A stretch of DNA of 53,097 nt from VAZQ01 sp035293945 (GTDB lineage: Bacteria > Pseudomonadota > Alphaproteobacteria > Rhizobiales > Xanthobacteraceae). The notes under the pieces were generated by a model. That model ran no database searches. It saw only the letters and a list, made by a program, of their open reading frames with translations, and was not told the DNA's origin. Below, one piece after another: positions 17,126-25,937 of this stretch. Made by a program: the position numbers and the translations under genes. The stretch spans positions 1-53,097 of the forward strand of contig DATGLV010000023.1 of assembly GCA_035293945.1 (NCBI GenBank), given 5' to 3'. Every line of letters starts with the position of its first letter. Position 1 is the stretch's first letter.

Positions 17126-17599
17126 TTGACCCGTCTCTCTTTCAGCGAGCTTGCGCCCGGACAGCGTTTCTTAAGCCATCGGCGTACGCTGACGGAGACC
17201 GATCATCAGCTCTTCATGATGCTGGTCGGCGACTGGAGCCCCATCCACGCCGATGCGGAATTTGCGCGCGCGACCAGGCTCGGGCAGCGCGTGCTGCACG
17301 GCGGGCTCGGCATTGCGCTGACGCTCGGGCTGCAGACATCCGCGCTCGAGTTTGCCGATCCGTTTCTCGGCGCGCTTGGGCTGACCGACTGGAGCTTCAA
17401 GGCGCCGCTGTTCGTCGGCGACACTGTGTTCGTCGAGGTCGAGATCACTGAGCGGCAGCCGACCGGCAGCGGTGAGAAATATGTGCTGCGCCGCAAGCTG
17501 CGCCTCCTCAAGACCGACAATACGCTCTGCCAGGAAGGCATCGCCTCGGCGCTCCTCGCGATGCCGGCAGCTACGCCGCCGGCGGGAGCGGGACCATGA
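17126..17599 (+). CDS. MaoC-like hydratase/dehydratase
   Basis: A 157-residue hot-dog-fold protein of the MaoC type, which hydrates enoyl-CoA thioesters. The motif DWSPIHADAEFARATRLGQRVLHGG near residue 36 contains the Asp and His expected for the R-hydratase dyad. FKAPLFVGDTVFVEVEI near 92 is the usual central strand pair. It starts at a TTG three bases after the crotonase stop, and its own stop overlaps the ATG of the ligase by four bases (ATGA), so translation is coupled. It probably acts on an intermediate made by the neighbouring enzymes. Confidence 0.85.
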   Translation: MTRLSFSELAPGQRFLSHRRTLTETDHQLFMMLVGDWSPIHADAEFARATRLGQRVLHGGLGIALTLGLQTSALEFADPFLGALGLTDWSFKAPLFVGDTVFVEVEITERQPTGSGEKYVLRRKLRLLKTDNTLCQEGIASALLAMPAATPPAGAGP

Positions 17600-19167
17600 A
17601 CATCGCCTCCCTGGTCGAGCGCAATGCGCGCCTGTTCGGAAGCAAGCTGGCATTCGTCGCCGACGAGCAAAAGCTCACGCACGCGGAATTTCGCACGCGC
17701 GTGTTCGCCTTCGCCAATGCGCTCGCCGATAGGGGCCTCGGCTTTCAGAGCCGCGTCGCCATCCTGATGCGCAACCGCATCGAATGTCTCGAGGCCATGT
17801 TCGGCTGCGGCTCCGCAGGCTTCATCGCGGTGCCCCTCAATTGGCGCCTGGCGGAAGCCGAGCTCGTGAAGATCGTCAAGGACTGCCAGCCGGAGGCGCT
17901 GATCTTCGAGCCGGGCTTTGCGGCTGCGGCGGCCGCGCTCATCAATGCCTGTCCGGCGATCCGCTGCCCTGTGGCGGTTGCCGGGCGCCTCGCCGGCTCG
18001 GAGAGCTACGAGGACTTGCTGCGCCAGGCCGCAACCAGCCGCCCGGTGGTGCGGGTCGACGACGAGGCAATCGAGTCGCTTGTCTATACAAGCGGCACCA
18101 CCGGAGATGCCAAGGGCGTGATGCTGAGCCATCGCGCCATTACCGAAGCCGCCCGCGCCGGCTCCTGGGAAGGCGGCGCTTCGCCTACCGATCGGACCTT
18201 GATCGTGATGCCGCTGTTCCATGTCGGCGGCAAGATCGAGCAGATGGGATTCTGGCTGGCCGGTGGCACCACCTATCTGCAATCCGCTTTCGATGCCGGC
18301 CGGGCACTCGCGCTGATCGACCGGGAGAAGCTCACCGCCGCGCATCTTGCCCCCACCATGATCGCGATGCTGCTCGACCATCCGGACATCGCCGCTGTCG
18401 ATCACGCCAGCCTGCGCCTGGTGCATTATGCGTCCGCCCCGATGCCAGTCCCGCTGCTGCGGCGGGCGATGGCCACGTTCGGTCCGATCTTCGTGCAGCT
18501 CTATGGCATGACCGAATGCGTCCTCGGCACCGTGCTCAAGGCGCATCAGCACGTGCTGGATGGCACGCCCGCAGAGGTGCGCCGCCTTGGCTCGGCCGGT
18601 CAGCCCTATCTCGGGGTCGATGTCAGGATCGAGCGCATCGGCGGCGCCGAAGGCGCGGAGGCCGCCCCCGGAGAGCCGGGCGAGATCCTGCTGCGCGGTC
18701 CGGCCCTCATGAGCGGATATTGGAATCGCACGGGGGCGACCCTCGAGGCGCTGCGCGGCGGCTATATGCATACCGGCGACATCGGCTACGTGGACGAGGA
18801 CGGCTTCCTGTTCGTGGTGGACCGCAAGAAGGACATGATCGTCTCCGGAGGCGAGAACATCTATTCCCGCGAGGTCGAGGAAGCGCTCGCGACCCATGCG
18901 GCGATCAAGGAGGCGGCGGTGGTCGGCGTTCCCGACCAGACCTGGGGCGAGAGCGTCTTTGCCTTCGTGACCACCGCGCCCGGCGCGACGGTCACGGCCG
19001 ACGAGCTCATCGCCCACTGCCGTCGCCAGATCGCCAGCTACAAGAAGCCGCGCTTTGTCCGCGTGGTCGAGGCGCTGCCGCGCATTTTCAACGGAAAAGT
19101 CGACAAGAAGGCACTTCGTGCCATGGCCATCGAGGAGGCGCGGCAAGCGCTGGTGAATGCCCAATGA
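17596..19167 (+). CDS. acyl-CoA ligase (feruloyl-CoA synthetase/long-chain type)
   Basis: A 523-residue AMP-forming ligase that activates a carboxylic acid to its CoA thioester with ATP. Motifs: P-loop YTSGTTGDAKGVMLSH near residue 163, YGMTEC near 303, HTGDIGYVDEDGF near 394 with VVDRKKDMIVSGGENIYSREVE, and the catalytic lysine in FNGKVDKKALR near 505. The N-terminus (LVERNARLFGSKLAFV) is like that of fatty-acid and feruloyl-CoA synthetases. Its gene overlaps MaoC and aldehyde dehydrogenase genes by 4 bases each. In this operon it most likely supplies the CoA thioester for the crotonase. The acid is unknown; a phenylpropenoate is a reasonable guess. Confidence 0.85.
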   Translation: MNIASLVERNARLFGSKLAFVADEQKLTHAEFRTRVFAFANALADRGLGFQSRVAILMRNRIECLEAMFGCGSAGFIAVPLNWRLAEAELVKIVKDCQPEALIFEPGFAAAAAALINACPAIRCPVAVAGRLAGSESYEDLLRQAATSRPVVRVDDEAIESLVYTSGTTGDAKGVMLSHRAITEAARAGSWEGGASPTDRTLIVMPLFHVGGKIEQMGFWLAGGTTYLQSAFDAGRALALIDREKLTAAHLAPTMIAMLLDHPDIAAVDHASLRLVHYASAPMPVPLLRRAMATFGPIFVQLYGMTECVLGTVLKAHQHVLDGTPAEVRRLGSAGQPYLGVDVRIERIGGAEGAEAAPGEPGEILLRGPALMSGYWNRTGATLEALRGGYMHTGDIGYVDEDGFLFVVDRKKDMIVSGGENIYSREVEEALATHAAIKEAAVVGVPDQTWGESVFAFVTTAPGATVTADELIAHCRRQIASYKKPRFVRVVEALPRIFNGKVDKKALRAMAIEEARQALVNAQ

Positions 19168-20666
19168 CTGCAACTGCCCCGAGCTTACGTGACCCCGCTC
19201 TGCCGCGTCTGTCGCTTGAGGCCGTGCTGCCGCAGAAGCGCGAGCTTTTCTATGACGGCAGGTGGCTGCCGCCGCGCGGGGGCAAGCGGGTGCAGGTCTT
19301 GAGTCCGGGCACGGGCGCACCGATTTGCGAGATCGCGGATGCCGGTGCGGAGGATGTCGACCCCGTCGTTGCCGCGGCGCGCCGCGGCTATCTTGCCTGG
19401 CGCGAGGTGCATCCCGCCGAGCGCGCGAGCGTGCTCAGGGAAATCGCCGGCATCCTGCGCCGCCATGCGCGCGAGCTTGCTTTCCTCGATGCCGCCGACA
19501 GCGGCAATCCGGTGCGCGAGATGGAATCTGATGCGCTCAATGCCGCGCGGCAGGTCGACTTCTTCGCCGGCCTCGTCACCGAGATGAAGGGTGCTTCCAT
19601 TCCGATGGGGTCGCAGGCGGTCAATTTCTCCGTGCGGGAGCCGCGCGGCGTCATCGCCCGGATCGTGCCGTTCAATCACCCGTTCATGTTTGCGGCCGGC
19701 AAGTCGGCCGCCCCGCTCGCCGCCGGCAATTCGGTCATCGTCAAGCCGCCCGAGCAGGCGCCGCTCTCGGCACTGCGGCTTGCCGAGCTCATCGGTCACC
19801 TTTTGCCCGCCGGCGTGTTCAACGTCCTTCCCGGCGGGCGCGAGGTCGGAGCCACGCTCGTGGAGCATCCGGGCGTCGCCATGGTGGCGCTGATCGGCAG
19901 CGTGCCGACCGGTCGTGCGGTCATGCGCGCGGCCTCCGCGACGCTCAAACCTACTTTGCTCGAGCTCGGCGGCAAGAACGCACTCATCGCCTTCCCGGAC
20001 GCCGATTTGGCCAAGGTCGCCAAGGCGATCGTTGCCGGCATGAATTTCACCTGGTGCGGCCAATCCTGCGGCTCGACCAGCCGCGCTTTCGTGCATGCTT
20101 CGATCTATGATCGCGTCCTCGCCGAGGTGGCGCGCGAGGTCGCCGCATTTAGGCCGGGCAATCCCACTGACCCGTCGACCACCATGGGGGCGATCATTAG
20201 CAAGACCCAGTTCGAGCGGGTCATCTCCTACATCGAGACCGGCAAGCGCGAAGGCGCCCGGCTCGTCCATGGCGGCAAGCGGCCGAGCGCGCCTGAGCTC
20301 GCGCAGGGCTGGTTCGTCGAGCCGACAATATTTGCCGACGTCACTCCCGAAATGACCATCGCACGCGAGGAGATCTTCGGACCCGTGCTGTCCATCCTGC
20401 GCTGGTCGGACGAAGATGCGATGCTCGGCCAAGTCAACAACACAGAATATGGCTTGACCTGCTCGATCTGGACGAACGATCTCAACCGCGCCCATCGCAC
20501 TGCGATGCGGGTCGAGGCCGGCTATGTCTGGATCAACCATGTCGGGCAGCATTTGCTCGGGGCGCCCTTCGGGGGCTTCAAGCAATCGGGAATGGGCCGG
20601 GAAGAATGCCTGGAGGAGCTCCTTTCCTTCACGCAAGAAAAGAACATCTACGTGAAGATCAATTGA
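19164..20666 (+). CDS. aldehyde dehydrogenase
   Basis: A 500-residue NAD(P)-dependent aldehyde dehydrogenase. Visible are the NAD-binding FNHPFMFAAGKSAAPLAAGNSVIVKP near residue 163, the catalytic glutamate in LELGGKNALIAF near 265, the catalytic cysteine in WCGQSCGSTSR near 299, and EEIFGPVLSILRW near 402. In ferulate-type pathways such an enzyme (vanillin dehydrogenase) oxidises the aldehyde released by the hydratase/lyase. I take the ATG at 19164 overlapping the ligase stop; a longer frame upstream is the shadow of the ligase gene. The exact aldehyde is not known. Confidence 0.88.
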   Translation: MTATAPSLRDPALPRLSLEAVLPQKRELFYDGRWLPPRGGKRVQVLSPGTGAPICEIADAGAEDVDPVVAAARRGYLAWREVHPAERASVLREIAGILRRHARELAFLDAADSGNPVREMESDALNAARQVDFFAGLVTEMKGASIPMGSQAVNFSVREPRGVIARIVPFNHPFMFAAGKSAAPLAAGNSVIVKPPEQAPLSALRLAELIGHLLPAGVFNVLPGGREVGATLVEHPGVAMVALIGSVPTGRAVMRAASATLKPTLLELGGKNALIAFPDADLAKVAKAIVAGMNFTWCGQSCGSTSRAFVHASIYDRVLAEVAREVAAFRPGNPTDPSTTMGAIISKTQFERVISYIETGKREGARLVHGGKRPSAPELAQGWFVEPTIFADVTPEMTIAREEIFGPVLSILRWSDEDAMLGQVNNTEYGLTCSIWTNDLNRAHRTAMRVEAGYVWINHVGQHLLGAPFGGFKQSGMGREECLEELLSFTQEKNIYVKIN

Positions 20667-20706
20667 ACAAGCCCCGCAACGAGGTCATTCGAAGAGGTCA
20701 TTCGAG

Positions 20707-21228
20707 ATGCCAAGCTCCCCTGCCCGCAAATCCGTGCTCAATCTCAGCCCGCCCAACGCGAAAAACGCGCAAGGTAGGCCCGACGCCGAGGCCGGCCAGG
20801 TCAGAAGCATCGGCCTGGAGCTGCGCCGCACCGATCGCGCAGTCGAAAGCGATCTGCAGGCGCGCCTCGCCTCCATCGGCCTGCAGATCGGGATGTGGCC
20901 TTACCTGCGCGCGCTTTGGCACGAGGACGGGTTGACGCAGAGCGAGCTCAGCCGGCGCGTGCGCGCTTCAAAACCCACCACGCTTGCCCAGCTCCGGCGC
21001 ATGGAGCTGCGCGGGCTCATCCGCTTCGAGCGGCGCAGCCAAGACAAACGCCTCGTAACCGTACGGCTGACCGCGGAAGGCCGTGCGCTCAAGCCGAAAT
21101 TGCTGCCGATCGCCCGCCTCAACCACAATGCTGCGCTTGCGGGTTTCAAGAAGGCAGAGATCGACTTTCTTTTCCAGGCTTTGCATCGGATCCGGGCGAA
21201 CGTCACCAAGTACGGGGCGAGCTATTGA
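20707..21228 (+). CDS. MarR family transcriptional regulator
   Basis: A 173-residue winged-helix protein. The MarR core runs from about residue 45: GLQIGMWPYLRALW, LTQSELSRRVRASKPTTLAQLRRME as the recognition-helix region, and the wing FERRSQDKRLVTVRLTAEGRAL. About 30 N-terminal residues are extra and probably disordered. Regulators of this class, such as those of ferulate and coumarate catabolism, are repressors released by an aryl-CoA or aromatic ligand. It sits within the catabolic operon, 40 bases after the dehydrogenase, and is the best candidate to bind the GTTAG/CTAAC repeats at 16124, 16263 and 27127, though this is inference. Confidence 0.87.
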   Translation: MPSSPARKSVLNLSPPNAKNAQGRPDAEAGQVRSIGLELRRTDRAVESDLQARLASIGLQIGMWPYLRALWHEDGLTQSELSRRVRASKPTTLAQLRRMELRGLIRFERRSQDKRLVTVRLTAEGRALKPKLLPIARLNHNAALAGFKKAEIDFLFQALHRIRANVTKYGASY

Positions 21229-21283
21229 TCAGAAGCTCAAGAGCGACCAACAAGCCTTCGAGGGCGTAAAGGAGTAGGACGCC

Positions 21284-22807
21284 ATGGCCGGGACCGGAAG
21301 CACCGCGCAAGAACAAGCCGCAAAAGAAAAGGCCGCGCCGGAAAAGGTTGCGCCAGGAAATGTCACGCAAGGCCGCCTCGCCGGCGCCAAGGCGCAGAGC
21401 TATCTGCGCGCGGTCAACGAGCTGGAGGCGCGCGCGAGCGGCTTCACTGCACGCCTCATGCTGATCACCGATCTCGCCTATCTCATCTGCTCGGCCGAGA
21501 TGCAGCTGATGCCGCCCGACACCGCCCGGCATCTGGCGGCCGCAGTCCTCGAGATCATCAATCACTTGAGCGAGCGCGACCTCTCGAAGCCTCCGGGCGA
21601 CATCGTGGCGCAGCGCGAGCGCTGGATTGCGGATCGCGTGTCGAAAACCGACGCCGCGTGGCTGCATCTCGGGCGCAACCGCGGGGAAAGCCTGCGCAAT
21701 TATTTGCCCCGTCTGTTCTTCCGCCAGGTTCTGCACGCCCAAGGCAAGGAGCTCGCCAACCTGGTGCGCCGCATCGTCGACCGCGCCGGCCCGCTGCTCT
21801 CCGCATTGGCCCCGAACTATCACCATCTGCAGCATTCCGGGCTCGCCACTGCGGGGGAATATCTGCTCTCCTGGGCGGTCACCTTCGAGCGGCACATTCA
21901 GCGTCTGCAGCAGATTGACCAGCGCCTGGACTATGGCCCGTCGACGTTCGGCGGTCGGCAGCAGACCAATCAGCTGTTCGATGCGGTGAGCAAGCGGCTC
22001 GGTTTCAGCCGCCGCGCCCGCTTGCGGCGCGACGGCATCTGGGTGCAGGACCAGTTCAGCGAGCCGTTCTTTGCGCTCGCGCTCATCGCCGTCGACCTCG
22101 CCCGTCTGGCACAGGATCTGCGTATCTGGGTGACGCCGGAATTCTCGCTCTTTGATCTTGCCGACGAGCATGCGGGCGGCTCGAGTGCGCTTCCGCACGC
22201 CAAGGTGCCGTTCGGCCTGCAGGCGGTGATCGGCGCCGGTGTGATGGCGGCGACGCGGCTGGGCGGCGAGATGGCGGCGTCCTGCGCGGGCCCTTCGGAA
22301 GGATCCGAGCCGATCTATTCATCCGGCACGCTCTACCAGACCGCGCTCGACGTCGTCGCCAACACGCGCTTCATGGCCGAGGTGGTCGACAAGGGCACAT
22401 TCGACACCGAGGAGATGAAGCGAAAGGCGCTGCTCGATTACGCCGGGACCAGCGAAGCGCACGATCGCCTCGTCTACGATTTCGGCGTTCCCTTCCGCAC
22501 CGGCCACCGCATCCTCGGCGCCATGGTGCGGGCGCATTTCTACAAGGAACCGTTGCCCGATCTGCGCGAGCTGTTGCGCGCCGAAACCGGCCGCGATTTC
22601 GACGTCGATCAAAAGGAAATCATGGACATCGTGCTCGGGCGCATCATCTGGCCGACCACGATCGACGAGGAGGGCTTGCGCAAGGTTTGGGCCGAGCTCG
22701 ATCAAAAGGCGGGCGCCGCCACCGCGGCCTTCGCGGATGAAGGAACGGTCAACCGCGCGCTCGATCGCCTCGTCAGTGACGCGAAAAGCTTCTGCTCCCA
22801 ACAATAA
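21284..22807 (+). CDS. argininosuccinate lyase-like protein (fumarase/aspartase superfamily)
   Basis: A 507-residue protein that I relate to argininosuccinate lyase by three aligned regions. HLGRNRGESLRNYLPR near residue 126 resembles TGRSRNDQ. NYHHLQHSGLATAGEYLLSW near 180 resembles the GYTHLQRAQP helix with its catalytic histidine. The signature loop GGSSALPHAKVP near 301 resembles GSSxMPxKxNP. The His-Leu-Gln and Gly-Ser-Ser cores are kept, but the asparagine of the loop is valine. The superfamily cleaves C-N or C-O bonds next to a carboxylate and releases fumarate. An Ala/Lys/Glu-rich N-terminal 35 residues is extra. AGGAG precedes the ATG. Position between MarR and the TTT transporter argues for catabolism rather than arginine synthesis. 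Substrate unknown. Confidence 0.7.
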   Translation: MAGTGSTAQEQAAKEKAAPEKVAPGNVTQGRLAGAKAQSYLRAVNELEARASGFTARLMLITDLAYLICSAEMQLMPPDTARHLAAAVLEIINHLSERDLSKPPGDIVAQRERWIADRVSKTDAAWLHLGRNRGESLRNYLPRLFFRQVLHAQGKELANLVRRIVDRAGPLLSALAPNYHHLQHSGLATAGEYLLSWAVTFERHIQRLQQIDQRLDYGPSTFGGRQQTNQLFDAVSKRLGFSRRARLRRDGIWVQDQFSEPFFALALIAVDLARLAQDLRIWVTPEFSLFDLADEHAGGSSALPHAKVPFGLQAVIGAGVMAATRLGGEMAASCAGPSEGSEPIYSSGTLYQTALDVVANTRFMAEVVDKGTFDTEEMKRKALLDYAGTSEAHDRLVYDFGVPFRTGHRILGAMVRAHFYKEPLPDLRELLRAETGRDFDVDQKEIMDIVLGRIIWPTTIDEEGLRKVWAELDQKAGAATAAFADEGTVNRALDRLVSDAKSFCSQQ

Positions 22808-22865
22808 AAAGCCGTAACAACAACAAGTCGAGGAAGACTGACAGGCGGGAATCTAGGAGGAGTCC

Positions 22866-23837
22866 ATGCGCAAATTTGCTCGGCAATTCTTAGCTGCGGC
22901 AGCGCTCGCGATCGCGCCTTTTGCACCCGCGCGCGCTGCCTATCCGGACCACCCGGTGACGATCGTCGTGCCCTATACGCCCGGCGGGACTGTCGATCTT
23001 TTCGCCCGCGCCATCGGGCGGGAAATCACCCAGGCGACCGGTCAGCAGGTCGTGATCGACAACCGGCCCGGCGCCGGCGGCAGCATCGGGGCCGAGTTCG
23101 TCGCCAAAGCGGCGAACGATGGCTACACGCTGTTGATGTCGACCAACTCGCCGCTCACCACCAATCTCGCCCTCTATCCGTCGCTGCACTACGATACGAT
23201 GCGCGATTTCGAACCGATCGTCCTGACCGGCGAGAACGGCCTGGTGGTCGTCGCCAATCCGTCGCTTCCGGTCAAGACTTTCGCCGACCTCATCGCGCTC
23301 GCCAAGAAGAAGCCCGGCTCGATCTCGGCCGGCACCTCCGGCAACGGCACCACCGCACATATCTCGCTCGCGCAGATCAACAAGCGCGCCGGCGTCGACA
23401 TAACGCATGTGCCTTATAACGGCGGGGTTCCGAGCCTCACCGCAGCCATGTCGGGCGAGGTGCAGATCACGCTGACCGACATCGTCCCTGCCCTGCCGCT
23501 CATCAAGGACGGGCGCCTAAAGGTGCTGGCCACCACCAGCGAGCACCGGCCGCAGGTCGCGCCCGACATCCCGACCATCGCCGAATCCGGCTATCCGGGA
23601 TTCAACATCGTGGCGTGGAACGGCCTGCTCGCCCCCAAGGGCACCTCTGCCGAGATTGTCAAATGGTGGAACGGCCAGATCAACCGCATTCTGCAAATCC
23701 CCGACGTGCGCAAGCAGATCATCTCCATCGGCATTGATCCGCTTGGTGGGACCACTGAGGCCTTCACCGATCTCCTAAAGGCCGACATTCCGCGCTGGAG
23801 GGCCATGGTGAAGGACGCCGGGGTGAAGCTCGAATAG
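22866..23837 (+). CDS. tctC: TTT-family periplasmic binding protein TctC
   Basis: A 323-residue Bug/TctC receptor with a Sec signal (ending ARA near residue 24). Family marks: YPDHPVTIVVPYTPGGTVDLFAR, VVIDNRPGAGGSIGAEFVAKA, HVPYNGGVPSLTAAMSGEV and PTIAESGYPGF. AGGAGG lies before the ATG. The next genes are TctB and TctA, so this is a complete tripartite tricarboxylate transporter. It binds a carboxylate in the periplasm and delivers it to TctA. Its place behind ligase, aldolase-like and lyase genes suggests that it imports the substrate of the operon. Confidence 0.9.
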   Translation: MRKFARQFLAAAALAIAPFAPARAAYPDHPVTIVVPYTPGGTVDLFARAIGREITQATGQQVVIDNRPGAGGSIGAEFVAKAANDGYTLLMSTNSPLTTNLALYPSLHYDTMRDFEPIVLTGENGLVVVANPSLPVKTFADLIALAKKKPGSISAGTSGNGTTAHISLAQINKRAGVDITHVPYNGGVPSLTAAMSGEVQITLTDIVPALPLIKDGRLKVLATTSEHRPQVAPDIPTIAESGYPGFNIVAWNGLLAPKGTSAEIVKWWNGQINRILQIPDVRKQIISIGIDPLGGTTEAFTDLLKADIPRWRAMVKDAGVKLE

Positions 23838-23903
23838 GCAAGTCTAGCGGAAGCACACCCGCCAAGGCGGAGCCGTCCGCTGCGTCAAGAATCCGAACGC
23901 ATC

Positions 23904-24353
23904 ATGAGCCCGACCCTATTGCGCAATACCGACTTCATCGGCGGCCTCATCACGCTGGCGCTCGCCGCCGGCGTGCTGGCCGAAAGCTCGCAATATGGGC
24001 GCGGGACCATTCTGCGCATGGGGCCCGGCTACTTCCCGACTTTGCTCGGGATATTGCTTCTCGTGTTGGGCGTACTGCTGACTTTGCGCGGTCTGCGGCG
24101 GCAGGGCGAGCCCGTCGTCATGCCGGCCTGGCGCCCGATCCTCTTCATCTCGGCGGCGCTCGGCCTGTTTGCTTACCTGTTGCCAACATTCGGTCTCCTG
24201 CCCGCGATTCCGGCGCTTGTTGTGGTCAGCTCCTGCGCGGCTCCGGTGCGGCGTCCGGTGACAATCGCCGTCATGGCGGTGGGCTTGACCGCTTTTGCCT
24301 ACGTGGTGTTCGTGCGCCTCCTGTCGCTGCACATCGATCTATTGCGGTGGTGA
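23904..24353 (+). CDS. tctB: TTT transporter small membrane subunit TctB
   Basis: A 149-residue integral membrane protein with four hydrophobic segments (about 12-25, 47-62, 79-98 and 120-140). The early GRGTILRMGPGYFPTLLGILLLVLG matches the TctB family pattern of MGPGxFP after the first membrane helix. TctB is the small membrane partner of TctA and is needed for carboxylate uptake. It lies between tctC and tctA with 66 and 3 bases of spacing. Confidence 0.88.
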   Translation: MSPTLLRNTDFIGGLITLALAAGVLAESSQYGRGTILRMGPGYFPTLLGILLLVLGVLLTLRGLRRQGEPVVMPAWRPILFISAALGLFAYLLPTFGLLPAIPALVVVSSCAAPVRRPVTIAVMAVGLTAFAYVVFVRLLSLHIDLLRW

Positions 24354-24356
24354 GCC

Positions 24357-25892
24357 GTGGAGCTGATCGATCATCTTGCGCTCGGTTGGCAGGAAGCCGG
24401 TAGCTGGCAGAACTTGTTCTACTGCTTCCTCGGCGTCACGCTCGGCAATCTGCTCGGCGTGCTGCCGGGCGTCGGCTCGGTCGCCGCCGTGTCGATCCTG
24501 TTGCCGGTGACTTACTACGTGCCGCCGGCGACCGGCCTCATCATGCTCGCCGGCCTCTACTACGGGGCGGTCTACGGCGCAGTGACCGGTGCGATCCTCT
24601 TGAATATTCCGCACACCGTCTCGGCGATCGAGTGCCTGGATGGCTATCCGATGGCGCAGAAGGGCCGCGCCGGCGTCGCCCTGTTCATGACCACCATGGC
24701 TTCGCTGTGCGGCAGCCTGGTCGGGATCGTGGTGCTCGCGCTGTTCGCGCCGCCGCTTGCTGCAGTCGCGCTGACGTTCCAATCGCCGGAATATTTCGCA
24801 CTGGTCGTGCTCGGCATGACGGGCGCCGCCGTGCTCGCACACAGCTCGCCGATCAGATCATTCATTTCCGTCATCCTTGGCATGCTGATCGGGCTCGTCG
24901 GCATCGACGCCACCTCAGGCGTCGCCCGCTTCACGTTCGGACTGTCGACCCTGCTCGACGGGATCAGCATCGGGGTCATCGCCATGGGCCTGTTCGGCAT
25001 CAGCGAGATCATGATCAATGCCGGCATGGTGACCTCGCCGACGGTGCGTCCATCAAGCATCACCTGGCGCTCCCTGCTCCCATCACGCGAGGAGCTCAAG
25101 CTTTCGTGGCGGGCGATCCTGCGCGGCACGAGCATCGGGGCGGGGCTTGGGCTCCTGCCGGGCGCCGGACCGGTGCTCGCCTCGATCATGGGCTATGCGG
25201 TCGAGAAGCAGGTGGCGAAAGAGCCTGTCCGCTTCGGTCAAGGCGCGATCGAAGGCGTGGTGGCGCCAGAAGCCGCCGCCAATGCGGCCTGCCAGACCGG
25301 CTTTGTTCCCACACTCACACTCGGCATTCCGGCCGACCCGATCATGGCGGTGATGTTGGCAGCGTTGACCGTGAAGGGCATATCGGCGGGTCCGGGATTC
25401 ATCACCTCGCACCCGGATCTGTTCTGGGGGCTCTTGGTCAGCTTCATCATCGGCAACGTCCTCTTGGTCATCTGGCATGTGCCGTTTATCGGGCTCTGGG
25501 TGCGGCTACTCTCCATCCCGTTTCACTATCTGTTTCCCGCCGTGCTCGTCTTCATGTGCATCGGCGTCTACAGCATCCGACAATCAGCGGACGACGTTCT
25601 CATGATGCTGTTCTTCGGCGCGGTCGGCTATTTGATGCGCTTGTTGAAATTCTCGCCGGCGCCGCTCCTGATCGGCCTCGTGCTCGGCCCCGCCATGGAG
25701 CAGCATTTGCGGCGCTCTCTCATCGTGTCGCACGGCGATCCGATGATCTTCATCACGCGACCGGTTAGCGCCAGCATATTGGTGGCGGCCGCCCTCGTCC
25801 TCGCCTGGACCCTCTACAAGAGCTTCGCCCCGGGGCGCGCCCAGATGCGCGAGAGCCGTGTCGCGCCGGTGGCGGGCCATTCAAGCAGCTGA
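24357..25892 (+). CDS. tctA: TTT transporter large membrane subunit TctA
   Basis: A 511-residue permease with about eleven membrane segments. TctA family marks include GNLLGVLPGVGSVAAVSILLP near residue 35, YYGAVYGAVTGAILLNIPHT near 72, the DGYPMAQKG loop near 97, and the second-half GLGLLPGAGPVLASIMGYAVEKQ near 262. The usual NIPGTP is NIPHTV here. It starts at a GTG three bases after tctB, so the two are translationally close. It forms the sodium- or proton-driven channel for the carboxylate bound by TctC. Confidence 0.9.
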   Translation: MELIDHLALGWQEAGSWQNLFYCFLGVTLGNLLGVLPGVGSVAAVSILLPVTYYVPPATGLIMLAGLYYGAVYGAVTGAILLNIPHTVSAIECLDGYPMAQKGRAGVALFMTTMASLCGSLVGIVVLALFAPPLAAVALTFQSPEYFALVVLGMTGAAVLAHSSPIRSFISVILGMLIGLVGIDATSGVARFTFGLSTLLDGISIGVIAMGLFGISEIMINAGMVTSPTVRPSSITWRSLLPSREELKLSWRAILRGTSIGAGLGLLPGAGPVLASIMGYAVEKQVAKEPVRFGQGAIEGVVAPEAAANAACQTGFVPTLTLGIPADPIMAVMLAALTVKGISAGPGFITSHPDLFWGLLVSFIIGNVLLVIWHVPFIGLWVRLLSIPFHYLFPAVLVFMCIGVYSIRQSADDVLMMLFFGAVGYLMRLLKFSPAPLLIGLVLGPAMEQHLRRSLIVSHGDPMIFITRPVSASILVAAALVLAWTLYKSFAPGRAQMRESRVAPVAGHSSS

Positions 25893-25937
25893 GACGAAAG
25901 CGGGGCAACAACCGAGCCAACCAGGGAGTGGACGCAA

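Noticed and set aside
17206..19320. Long minus-strand frame opposite the acyl-CoA ligase
   Set aside because: It is a 704-codon shadow of the high-GC ligase and MaoC genes with no family marks of its own.
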